From JAGLOK01 sp963675575 (GTDB taxonomy: Bacteria > Bacillota > Clostridia > Christensenellales > UMGS416): 64,000 nucleotides of DNA. Below the pieces are notes generated by a model, which saw only the letters and a program-made list of their open reading frames with translations, searched no databases and was not told where the DNA came from. Positions 1 through 7,109 of the stretch are shown in pieces. How positions within the stretch are numbered: position 1 is the stretch's first letter; each line of letters opens with the position of its first letter. The translations under genes were made by a program, and so were the position numbers. The stretch is taken from assembly GCA_963675575.1 (NCBI GenBank), contig OY776378.1:1302001-1366000 (forward strand). The letters run 5' to 3'.

Positions 1-2
1 GA

Positions 3-152
3 TACGCAATGAACAAGAAAGCTGTATATATTTATATGACAGTGGTGCTTGTTTTGTTCGCTTTCTTCTATCCTGTGCTTTCGGGAACGGCCATTCCGTC
101 TTGGTATGGAAAACTCTTAAGGTGGATGCCTACATGGTGGTTTACATATTAA
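3..152 (+). CDS. C-terminal end of a PMT-type mannosyltransferase-like membrane protein (partial)
   Basis: An open frame enters from the left edge and stops at TAA 150-152, giving the last 49 residues of a protein. They form one hydrophobic segment (YIYMTVVLVLFAFFYPVLSG) followed by a Trp-rich tail ending RWMPTWWFTY. This resembles the C-terminus of bacterial protein O-mannosyltransferase (PMT, GT39) proteins, which end with a membrane helix and an aromatic motif. The identification rests on this tail only; the catalytic N-terminal part lies outside the window. Other GT-C membrane glycosyltransferases remain possible. It ends about 20 bases before yifB. Confidence 0.55.
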   Translation, partial: YAMNKKAVYIYMTVVLVLFAFFYPVLSGTAIPSWYGKLLRWMPTWWFTY

Positions 153-173
153 AATAATTTTTTTGGAGGCATG

Positions 174-1709
174 ATGCTCTCAAAGTTAAACAGCCTGGGT
201 GTTGAATCTGTAACCGGACATTCGGTTATCGTGGAACTTGATATATCAAACGGATTGCCGGGGTTTGATATAGTAGGTTTGCCCGATGCTACGGTAAGGG
301 AATCCCGGGAGAGGGTGCGTGCCGCGATAAAAAATTCGGGTTATATGTTCCCTTTGCAAAAAGTAACTGTGAATCTGGCGCCTGCGGACAAGAAAAAGGA
401 AGGCGCGATATACGACCTGCCCATAGCACTTGCGATGCTTAACGCTTCGGGACAGCTCATGATGGACGGTTGGGACAACACGGCTTTTATAGGCGAGCTT
501 TCCTTGGATGGTAATATACGCGAGATAAACGGCGTGCTGCCCATGATATTGGCCGCGGCTGACGAGGGATATGACACGATAATCGTTCCGAAAGGGAACA
601 TTCCCGAGGCCGAAGTAATAAAAAATATAAATATTATCGCGGCCGAAAGCTTAAACGGCTTGGCGTCCGTACTTGAAAGACGAAGTGAACCAAATTATAT
701 TAAACCAAAAGCCTTTGAAGAATTAATAGATAAAGAAGAATTCGAGACGGATTTTTCCATAGTGAGAGGACAAAGCATCGCAAAACGCGCGCTGGAAGTG
801 GCGGCGGCAGGCGGTCACAACGTCATAATGATAGGCCCTCCCGGCTCGGGAAAAACAATGCTTGCGCGAGCCATGGTTTCGATAATGCCCGACATTACTT
901 TTGAAGAGGCGATACAGGTTAATAAAATCCATTCAATAGTCGGGACGCAAAAAAGCTTGAAGAAATTTATTGCAAAGCGTCCTTTCCGCGCACCTCATCA
1001 CACATCATCTTCCGTGTCATTAACCGGAGGCGGCATAAAGCTGCATCCAGGTGAGATATCGCTTGCGCATCTTGGCATATTGTTTTTGGACGAGCTTCCC
1101 GAGTTTCAAAGAGAAGCGTTGGAAGCATTGCGTCAGCCATTGGAAGACGGAACTATAACAATCGCACGAGCTAACGGCACGGCCGTTTTTCCAGCGAGTG
1201 TGATGCTTGTTGCCTCCATGAATCCATGCCCATGCGGAAATTTCGGGTCATCTGTCAACGAATGCAGATGCACACCTTTTCAGATTGAGCGGTATTTGGG
1301 TAAAATAAGCGGACCGCTGATAGACCGAGTGGACGTGCAAATAGAATTGGACGCCGTACCATATGATGATTTGACAAGCAAAAAGAAAGAAGAAAGCTCC
1401 GCGGATATAAAAACACGGGTGGAAGCCGCCCGCGCTATTCAGCGAGCGCGCTTTAAAGATGACAAGATATTTTTCAACGCGCAAATGGACGCAAAAAGGA
1501 TAAATAAATATTGTGTGCTTAACGCGGAAACAAAAGCGTTTATGAAAAGCGTTTATAACTCGCTGAAACTTTCCGCCCGCGCTCACAGCCGCATACTGAA
1601 GATGGCGCTGACCATATCAGACCTTGCCGGAGATGGGGAGATTAAGATTGAGCATCTTGCCGAAGCGGTGAATTACCGCTCTCTGGACAGGAAGTATTGG
1701 GGTAGGTAG
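174..1709 (+). CDS. yifB: YifB/ComM family Mg-chelatase-like AAA+ ATPase
   Basis: AAA+ ATPase of the YifB/ComM family; ComM is known as a branch-migration helicase in natural transformation. The protein has about 511 residues, normal for the family. The N-terminal ChlI-like part (SNGLPGFDIVGLPDATVRE) precedes Walker A GPPGSGKT (about residues 221-228) and Walker B ILFLDELPEF (about 303-312). A Cys cluster NPCPCGNFG...CRC and the C-terminal lid follow. ATG codons lie at 171 and 174; GGAGG at 165-169 is too close to 171, so 174 (MLSKLNS) is preferred and fits the usual family start. In many Firmicutes this gene sits beside dprA. Here dprA is 12 kb away, with trp genes and mobile DNA between. 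Confidence 0.95.
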   Translation: MLSKLNSLGVESVTGHSVIVELDISNGLPGFDIVGLPDATVRESRERVRAAIKNSGYMFPLQKVTVNLAPADKKKEGAIYDLPIALAMLNASGQLMMDGWDNTAFIGELSLDGNIREINGVLPMILAAADEGYDTIIVPKGNIPEAEVIKNINIIAAESLNGLASVLERRSEPNYIKPKAFEELIDKEEFETDFSIVRGQSIAKRALEVAAAGGHNVIMIGPPGSGKTMLARAMVSIMPDITFEEAIQVNKIHSIVGTQKSLKKFIAKRPFRAPHHTSSSVSLTGGGIKLHPGEISLAHLGILFLDELPEFQREALEALRQPLEDGTITIARANGTAVFPASVMLVASMNPCPCGNFGSSVNECRCTPFQIERYLGKISGPLIDRVDVQIELDAVPYDDLTSKKKEESSADIKTRVEAARAIQRARFKDDKIFFNAQMDAKRINKYCVLNAETKAFMKSVYNSLKLSARAHSRILKMALTISDLAGDGEIKIEHLAEAVNYRSLDRKYWGR

Positions 1710-1773
1710 GGGGGAGAAGTTGCAAGGAATTTCAATGCAAAACAACATTAAATATATTGGAATAAGTGGATAA

Positions 1774-2223
1774 ATGTATAGTATGAAAGAATATAGATAT
1801 AAATTTTTGCACACATTTTTAATGATTATTTTAACAATTATAATTTTCGCCGGATCGTATTTGCACATCGCTAAAGATAGTAACTTTGAATTAAAAGTCT
1901 ATGTAGCAATAATATTTATTGCAAGTTTAACATTTGCCAGTTATTTTAAGATCAAATTTGATAGGATGTATAGTGTTGTTTTAGATGGTGAACAGCTTAG
2001 CATTACAAGAAATAGTGGCTGGGTCTCGGAAGAAATAAAAATTCTGTTGGAAGACATAACACTTATTAGATACTATAGGAAATATTTTATTATAAAAAAA
2101 ATTGAAATATGCACAAGATATAAAAACGTATCTCTGAATATAAAAAACTTTAAAAATAATAAAGAGATGCTAAAGACGGTTGTAGAAAAGACAAACAAAA
2201 ATAAAAATATAAGAAATATATAG
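1774..2223 (+). CDS. Small two-helix membrane protein, unknown
   Basis: I do not recognise this gene. It encodes 149 residues with two membrane helices near the N-terminus (about residues 10-29 and 42-60). A basic cytosolic region of about 85 residues follows, with an alternating pattern (YSVVLDGEQLSITRN, IKILLEDITLIRYY) that could form a PH-like beta domain of the kind seen in bacterial bPH2 proteins. That assignment is a guess from pattern only. Base use is more AT-rich than yifB upstream and the C-terminus is a Lys/Asn tail, which suggests recently acquired or weakly constrained sequence. A weak AAGTGGA site precedes the ATG. The IS256 remnant starts one base after its stop codon. Confidence 0.6.
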   Translation: MYSMKEYRYKFLHTFLMIILTIIIFAGSYLHIAKDSNFELKVYVAIIFIASLTFASYFKIKFDRMYSVVLDGEQLSITRNSGWVSEEIKILLEDITLIRYYRKYFIIKKIEICTRYKNVSLNIKNFKNNKEMLKTVVEKTNKNKNIRNI

Positions 2224-2224
2224 T

Positions 2225-2261
2225 GGGCGCGTGAATTTTTTTCTGTAAATGCCTATCTGTG
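2225..2261. repeat. Remnant end of an older IS256-type element, split by the newer insertion
   Basis: These 37 bases are repeated exactly at 2262-2298, which is the left end of the intact element. The first 29 are the element's terminal repeat and the last 8 (TATCTGTG) are the target duplication. The old end resumes at 3787-3806 beyond the new element, matching the intact element's left end through CTGTGACATTGATTTGA and then diverging. The simplest reading is that about 49 bases of an old IS left end served as the target for the present copy. Confidence 0.8.
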
Positions 2262-3786
2262 GGGCGCGTGAATTTTTTTCTGTAAATGCCTATCTGTGAC
2301 ATTGATTTGATAATGTTTTTACTCGTTAATCAGTTTTTTATTGCCTTATATTTAGCAATATCAGAATTGAAAACAGAGCAAGTCTTTAGTGGTGCATCAG
2401 TACTGAAAATTGATAGCATTAGACTGCAATTTCCCATACCGTTGTTTAAAAAGTAGCATTTTCATTTTTGTTTGTCAAGGATTTAAATGTTTCAGCTTAA
2501 CCGATCAGGATACATGATAGCCAGTTCACCATGGACAGGGCCCCAATTTCTTAAAGTCCCGGTCCATCTCTTTTTGTCAGCTCAAAAGTAACAAGATAAA
2601 GAGCCTTGAGCAAAGCCGTACTGCTTGGGAAAACGCTTCTTTGGCGGTTCAGGCGTCGGTATCCACTATTAAGGCTTTCGATAGCATTGGTCGTATAAAT
2701 TACCTTCCTGACTTCGGATGAAAACTTGAACATGGGACTTATGACATCCCAATTATCTTCCCAGCGTTTCATTGAATTTGGATATTTGCTTTCCCATTTT
2801 TCTGTAACGTCAAGCATACGTTCGTGCCCGGACTGTTCATCGCTTGCGTGATAGATTGTTTTCAAATCAGCCGCGAACGCTTTCTTGTCTTTGTGTGATA
2901 CATATTTAAGCGTGTTCCTCACAACATGGACGATGCAGCGCTGGTATTCTGTAAGCGGGTATGCTGCTTCTATGGCTTCTTTAATCCCAGACAAGCCATC
3001 AGCACACAACAACAAAATATCTTGCACTCCGCGGTTTTTAAGCTCGTTAAGCACTGATAACCAGTACTTCGAGCTTTCTGTCTCGCCGATTGTGATGGTA
3101 AGAACCTCTTTATGACCTTCTTCGCTTACTCCTAGAATTATATATGCCGCCTGCTTTTTGATTACGCCGTTATCACGCACATTGAATACTATCGCATCGA
3201 TAAATACTATTGGATATATAGCTGACAACGGTCTTTTCTGCCACGCTTCTATTTCCGGCATTATCTTGTTTGTGATACCCGTGACCAAGCTTTCGCTTAC
3301 ATCAAACCCATAGATATCCTGTATCTGGTCGGATATCTGCCGTGTGCTCATTCCTTTGGCATACATGCTGATTATCTTGCCTTCGATTTCCGAAATATCC
3401 CTTTGATGTTTTGGTACTACCTTCGGTTCAAAATCGCTGTTTCTATCTTGAGGTACCTGTATCGGAACTTCACCATAATTGCTTTTAAGTGTCTTTGGTT
3501 TGTACCCGTTTCTAGAATCAGAATATGTTGGATCTTCAAGCTCTGCTTGCTCCATCTGCTCTACTATTTCACTTTCCAGCATGTTTTGAATTGTGCCACC
3601 AAGTAACTCCCGCAATGCTGCTTCGATATCCTGCGGCGTTTCGATATCGTACTCCTGCAAAAGTTGTTTTATGATGTTTGACTTTCCCTCGCTTACCAGT
3701 TTCTTTCTCGGTCTTCCCATAATTAAAAAGCCTCCTGTGTTTTATTTTATCACAGTTGGCTTTTACAGAAAATTTTTCACAGGCTC
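2262..3786 (-). mobile_element. IS256-family insertion sequence, complete ends with 8-bp target duplication
   Basis: The element is about 1,525 bp. Its left end starts GGGCGCGTGAATTTTT (2262-2290). The right end at 3758-3786, read on the other strand, starts GAGCCTGTGAAAAATT. The two terminal repeats agree at 22 of 29 positions. TATCTGTG lies directly outside both ends (2254-2261 and 3787-3794), an 8-bp target duplication typical of the IS256 family. A single transposase gene runs leftward. About 190 bases of non-coding DNA at 2299-2490 separate the transposase's ancestral end from the left terminus. Confidence 0.9.
2551..3720 (-). CDS. IS256-family (Mutator-type) transposase, C-terminus frameshifted
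   Basis: DDE transposase of the IS256/Mutator family, 389 residues as read. The catalytic acidic positions appear in context: Asp in FIDAIVFNVRD, Asp in LLCADGLSGIKEA and Glu in TNAIESLNSGYRRL. The N-terminus holds helix-rich DNA-binding sequence, including MYAKGMSTRQISDQI. Translation ends in LTKRDGPGL and stops at 2551. In the -1 frame the sequence continues KKRWTGTLRNWGPVHGELA and on to a stop at 2492-2494, which is the expected conserved C-terminus. One base is therefore missing (or bypassed) in the run of five T at 2571-2575 on the plus strand. Restored length would be about 409 residues. Activity of the shortened form is doubtful. Confidence 0.92.
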   Translation of the reverse strand: MGRPRKKLVSEGKSNIIKQLLQEYDIETPQDIEAALRELLGGTIQNMLESEIVEQMEQAELEDPTYSDSRNGYKPKTLKSNYGEVPIQVPQDRNSDFEPKVVPKHQRDISEIEGKIISMYAKGMSTRQISDQIQDIYGFDVSESLVTGITNKIMPEIEAWQKRPLSAIYPIVFIDAIVFNVRDNGVIKKQAAYIILGVSEEGHKEVLTITIGETESSKYWLSVLNELKNRGVQDILLLCADGLSGIKEAIEAAYPLTEYQRCIVHVVRNTLKYVSHKDKKAFAADLKTIYHASDEQSGHERMLDVTEKWESKYPNSMKRWEDNWDVISPMFKFSSEVRKVIYTTNAIESLNSGYRRLNRQRSVFPSSTALLKALYLVTFELTKRDGPGL

Positions 3787-3859
3787 TATCTGTGACATTG
3801 ATTTGAAAAGTTACCATATTCTATATAATCTCTTCTAATAAGACAATTTATCCAAGCTA

Positions 3860-5530
3860 TCACTCATTATCCACGGGTAAATCTAAATAGAATTTTGTAT
3901 AAAAGCCTTCCTTTGTTTCAAAAGAAAGCTCTCCATGATGGTCTTTTATTATCCCATGGCTGATAGATAGTCCTAGCCCCGTTCCCGCATCCCTGCTCTT
4001 TGAAGAGAAAAATGGTTCGAATACTTTCTCCTTTATAGCTTCGGGAATGCCATTGCCATGGTCCTCTACAGTTATTCTAATCCATTTGTGATTTTCTTTG
4101 TTAAACTGCTTACAATACAGTTTTATTATCTTATCTTCGTGATACCCTTCATATTTCTCATTAAGCGCATCTCGTGAATTTGTCATTAAATTCATTATTA
4201 CTTGCTGAATTTGTTGACTTATACATTTTAGCTGAGGCAGATCTTCAGGAACATCAATCTGCAAATCTATTTGGTCGTGCTTTATTACTGTTTTAATCAG
4301 GGACAGTGTTTGCTCAATGATATTTTTTACATTTGCATAATTGTGTTCTTCCTTTTCATTGCGTGAGAACTGTAATAGATTTTTTACTATGACTGCAATT
4401 CTGTTTGTTTCAAAGATTATCTCTTTAGCATATTCAGCGTTTTCACTATCTGCGTCTAAGGAGTCCAATATTAATTGACCATAGTTCATAATGCCGTTTA
4501 TAGGGTTATTTATTTCATGCGCCACACCACCCGCTAATGTTCCAATTGAATCCAGACGCTGTTGCTGGTTTAGGTATGCTACCATTATGCTTTTCTCTTT
4601 ATTGGCAATGACTAACTCTGCCGCTTGTTTGTCTTTCTCTTTATTTTGATAAGCCAGTTCTTTGTTTGCAATGACTAGCTCTGCTTGATAAGCCAGCTCT
4701 TTAATGGCGAAGACTAACTCAGCTGCTCGTTTATCTTTCTCTTTATTGGCAAGGACTAACTCTGCCGCTCGTTTATCTTTCTCTCTATTTGCAATGACTA
4801 ACTCTGCCGCTCGTTTGTCTTTCTCTTCATTGGCAATGACTAATTCAGCTGCTCGTTTGTCTTTCTCTTTATTTTGATAAGCCAGCTCTTTGTTGGCAAT
4901 GACTAACTCTGCCGCACGTTTGTCTTTCTCTTCATTTTGATAAGCCAGCTCTTTGTTGGCAATGACTAACTCAGCTGCACGTTTATCTTTCTCTTCATTT
5001 TGATAAGCCAGTTCTTTGTTTGCAATGACTAGCTCTGCTGCTCGTTTGTCTTTCTCTTCATTTTCTATGAATAGTTGCTTGGTTTTCTTTTCAACCAACA
5101 CGGTAAGCCGTTCATTTTCATTGTGTTTTTGCTTATTCGCAAAATTAATCTTTACTAACGCGTTTATTTGAGTAGTAAGCTCATAAGTATCAATAGGCTT
5201 TAAAAGAAAAACCTCTGCCCCACACTCCTGTGCATGTATTTGTTCTTCTTTGGACAACTTGATCTCTGTAACAAACACCACCGGTATTTCGCGCAACAAC
5301 TTGTCTGCTTTCAGCTTTGCACATATTTTAAATCCGTTCATTTTTGGCATGACAATATCAAGAAGAATTACATCCGGTTCTTCTTGCGCAGCAATCGCAA
5401 GACCTTTCTTGCCGTTTAGTGCCGTAAATACAATGGATTCAGGAAAAGCCTTCCTTATAAGTGCCTCTAAAGCGATGAGATTGCCTTGATTGTCGGCAAT
5501 CACTAGAATTGTAATGTTATTATATTCCAT
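3860..5530 (-). CDS. Receiver domain / repeat coiled coil / histidine kinase
   Basis: Signalling protein of 556 residues, soluble, with no membrane segment. Residues 1-125 are a response-regulator receiver with phospho-acceptor Asp58 (LLDIVMP) and the conserved Lys in FLLKPID. Residues about 157-313 are repeats of EKDKRAAELVIAN with or without KELAYQN, predicted to be a long coiled coil. The kinase core has the H-box GGVAHEINNP with His338, the N-box QQVIMNLMTNSRDAL, the G1 box DHGNGIP and the G2 box GTGLGLSISHGI. With an N-terminal receiver and no sensor domain, it probably takes its input from another phosphodonor. No cognate response regulator with a DNA-binding output lies beside it. The target is unknown. 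Confidence 0.92.
   Translation of the reverse strand: MEYNNITILVIADNQGNLIALEALIRKAFPESIVFTALNGKKGLAIAAQEEPDVILLDIVMPKMNGFKICAKLKADKLLREIPVVFVTEIKLSKEEQIHAQECGAEVFLLKPIDTYELTTQINALVKINFANKQKHNENERLTVLVEKKTKQLFIENEEKDKRAAELVIANKELAYQNEEKDKRAAELVIANKELAYQNEEKDKRAAELVIANKELAYQNKEKDKRAAELVIANEEKDKRAAELVIANREKDKRAAELVLANKEKDKRAAELVFAIKELAYQAELVIANKELAYQNKEKDKQAAELVIANKEKSIMVAYLNQQQRLDSIGTLAGGVAHEINNPINGIMNYGQLILDSLDADSENAEYAKEIIFETNRIAVIVKNLLQFSRNEKEEHNYANVKNIIEQTLSLIKTVIKHDQIDLQIDVPEDLPQLKCISQQIQQVIMNLMTNSRDALNEKYEGYHEDKIIKLYCKQFNKENHKWIRITVEDHGNGIPEAIKEKVFEPFFSSKSRDAGTGLGLSISHGIIKDHHGELSFETKEGFYTKFYLDLPVDNE
4592..5062 (-). repeat. In-frame coding repeats in the histidine kinase linker
   Basis: About 470 bp of tandem coding repeats within the kinase gene. 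Three near-identical 63-bp units (21 residues, ending KELAYQ) come first. Several 42-bp units (14 residues, EKDKRAAELVIAN plus one) and two degenerate units follow. Units nearest the receiver are almost identical at the DNA level, which favours copy-number change by slippage or recombination. Similar EKxKRAAELVIANKEL linkers are known in other bacterial signalling proteins. Confidence 0.85.
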
Positions 5531-5668
5531 AAAGCACCTCGCTCAAGTTTCTGTAGCTTGGGGGATAGTCCAAGTACCATATCGCGAAAAGCAGTATAAG
5601 TTCTTTCTGAAAGTGACTTCGTTTAACAAATTCTGTGCAAACATCTATTTCTGAATAGATTTATATTA

Positions 5669-5677
5669 ATTATACCA
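5669..5677 (-). promoter_or_regulatory. Extended -10 promoter for the histidine kinase gene
   Basis: On the minus strand TGGTATAAT reads as an extended -10 (TGN-TATAAT). It lies about 140 bases upstream of the kinase start, and no good -35 is visible. The leader between contains a small hairpin (ATCTATT/AATAGAT, 5643-5660). Nothing else recognisable lies in 5531-5813. Confidence 0.45.
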
Positions 5678-5807
5678 CGAAAGGCTTATTTTAGCTCACG
5701 ATGGATTGCCAAATCAATTGCAACACTTCGTGAAGTTTTATAATATGCTATACAAATCAATTTGTTTTTTTTTTGAATTTCAGGGTAAAAGCAAACTTCA
5801 TTATAAA

Positions 5808-5844
5808 CAGAAAAACGGGATTTATCCATTGGATAAATCCCGTT
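5808..5844 (-). terminator. Intrinsic terminator of the MBL hydrolase gene
   Basis: A perfect 15-bp inverted repeat (arm AACGGGATTTATCCA, 5814-5828, with its complement at 5830-5844) lies 43 bases downstream of the minus-strand hydrolase stop codon. On the minus strand it is followed by TTTCTGTTT. The stem is strong and the T-run is interrupted. Confidence 0.75.
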
Positions 5845-5887
5845 ATTATATATATCATTCGATTTTCAAAGAAAAGTATTCTGCGCC

Positions 5888-6805
5888 TCAGGGGATAATA
5901 TGCTCTTCTCCGTCTTCCCAAAGCTTTTCCGGCACAGCGGGCATAACTTTTGGATTGTCGCCGCGTCTGCCTATTATTTCAACAGTCTCATCGGTTCCGT
6001 ATATAACCCTTTCTGTTGGAGGCTTGTCGGGGAACAGATGATGGACAACTTCCTGAATTTCAGCTTCGCCGCGAAGCAGAGAACGATATGCTTCGATTAG
6101 ATTGCGAACAACACTTATATCCTGCGACCTAACGTCCAACACTCCGCAATATGTTGAATGCCCCGTGTAGATGCGGTCGTATGTTTTCCCGTAACCATCC
6201 AGCAGTTTTTGCAAATATCTGATGTGAGTGCTTGCCGCGTGGAATCTTGTGCCATTGTTATAGTTGACGCAGTCGCCGGTGAAAGCTATGCGGCTGCCGC
6301 TGTCGATAAAATACATATGTCCAATGGAATGCCCGGGCAGATTGTACGCCGTTACTTGTCTGTCACCCAAATCAAAAGTGAAACCTTCTTCGATAAAGAC
6401 TATTTCAGTATCCTTGTCGCCGCGGTTTATCATGTCCTCGGTAACTTCCCAAACTTCCCAGTTGCCAATGTGCAGCCTGTTGTTCCAGATGAATTCTTCA
6501 ATGTCAAAATCAAGCCGAGTAAGAAATTTAAACCGTTCTCCGAATGTGTCTTTTTCGTTGATATGGATTTTATCAAACTGGTGCATCATGCCGATGTGGT
6601 CAGGGTGTGCGTGAGTGATAGCAACATCGTAAGGTTTGTCAGTCAATGATTCCACGATCTCTCTGAAATCGCAGTATCCCATTCCGGCATCTATAACCAG
6701 GGAACATTCGCTTCCTTCCAACACATACATGTTGTTTAAGCCGTATTCGTTGATAAGCCATGTTTTATAGGATATTTCGTGTATAAGTGGTTTCCTAAGC
6801 GCCAT
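5888..6805 (-). CDS. Metallo-beta-lactamase-fold hydrolase
   Basis: Zinc-dependent hydrolase of the metallo-beta-lactamase superfamily, 305 residues, cytosolic (no signal peptide). The signature is H65-A-H67-P-D69-H70 (THAHPDHIGMMH). Further metal ligands appear in order: His in LPGHSIGHMY, Asp in FTGDCVNYNN and His in YTGHSTYC. The start is supported by AAGGAGA eight bases upstream of the ATG at 6805. Its substrate cannot be told from sequence; the GHSIGHM arrangement is shared with glyoxalase II-like and RNase Z-like members. It is monocistronic, transcribed divergently from trpE, with its own terminator at 5808-5844. Confidence 0.9.
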   Translation of the reverse strand: MALRKPLIHEISYKTWLINEYGLNNMYVLEGSECSLVIDAGMGYCDFREIVESLTDKPYDVAITHAHPDHIGMMHQFDKIHINEKDTFGERFKFLTRLDFDIEEFIWNNRLHIGNWEVWEVTEDMINRGDKDTEIVFIEEGFTFDLGDRQVTAYNLPGHSIGHMYFIDSGSRIAFTGDCVNYNNGTRFHAASTHIRYLQKLLDGYGKTYDRIYTGHSTYCGVLDVRSQDISVVRNLIEAYRSLLRGEAEIQEVVHHLFPDKPPTERVIYGTDETVEIIGRRGDNPKVMPAVPEKLWEDGEEHIIP

Positions 6806-6988
6806 AAATCTATCTCCTTTTATAAGTTACTCCTATATAATATAGTATTTAATGTTAAATGTGTATATAAGGCTATGACAAGATATTGTGTAATATCTTA
6901 CTAAATATCATATAAGTCCAAATTAAAATGGAATAATCAGCTTGATGAAGCAAGATGGGTTACTTTTTTATACAGCAAAAGTTTCTCC

Positions 6989-7017
6989 TTTACTTTTGAA
7001 TTGAACTGTGATAATAT
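6989..7017 (+). promoter_or_regulatory. Promoter of the trp operon
   Basis: TTTACT (6989-6994), a 17-base spacer and TAATAT (7012-7017) form a plausible sigma-A promoter. Transcription would begin near 7024, leaving a leader of about 80 nt before trpE. Confidence 0.6.
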
Positions 7018-7030
7018 AATCGAAATTATA

Positions 7031-7045
7031 GTTTGGAAGGCAAAC
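7031..7045 (+). other. Small hairpin near the 5' end of the trp transcript
   Basis: GTTTG (7031-7035) and CAAAC (7041-7045) can pair around a GAAGG loop a few bases after the predicted start of transcription. A 5' stem-loop is a known accessory element of the Bacillus subtilis trp leader, so its position here is suggestive. The stem is only 5 bp. Confidence 0.35.
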
Positions 7046-7064
7046 GATAGGCCTGAAAAACTTT

Positions 7065-7109
7065 TAGATTAGATTAGATTAGTTTATAGACGAGAGGAGA
7101 CGAGATGAG
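7065..7109 (+). promoter_or_regulatory. Candidate TRAP-binding site overlapping the trpE ribosome site and start codon
   Basis: Nine (G/U)AG triplets lie in a row: UAG at 7065, 7070, 7075, 7080 and 7087, then GAG at 7092, 7097, 7102 and 7107. The step is exactly 5 nt (triplet plus 2-nt spacer), except one 7-nt step between the fourth and fifth. This is the known recognition pattern of TRAP (MtrB), which prefers GAG and UAG with 2-nt spacers. The last triplet uses the G of the trpE ATG, and the ribosome site GAGAGGAG lies inside the array, so bound TRAP would block trpE translation. No mtrB gene is in this window. Confidence 0.7.

Noticed and set aside
2225..2298. Simple 37-bp tandem duplication or attachment site
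   Set aside because: The terminal repeats, the 8-bp TATCTGTG duplication and the matching sequence at 3787-3806 show that it is an IS insertion into an old IS end.
5706..6041. Plus-strand reading frames opposite the MBL hydrolase gene
   Set aside because: They run through the terminator palindrome and antisense to a well-supported gene, have no ribosome sites and show no protein-like composition.
6806..7104. T-box leader for the trp operon
   Set aside because: No specifier stem, no AGGGTGGNACCGCG-like T-box sequence and no terminator are found before trpE.
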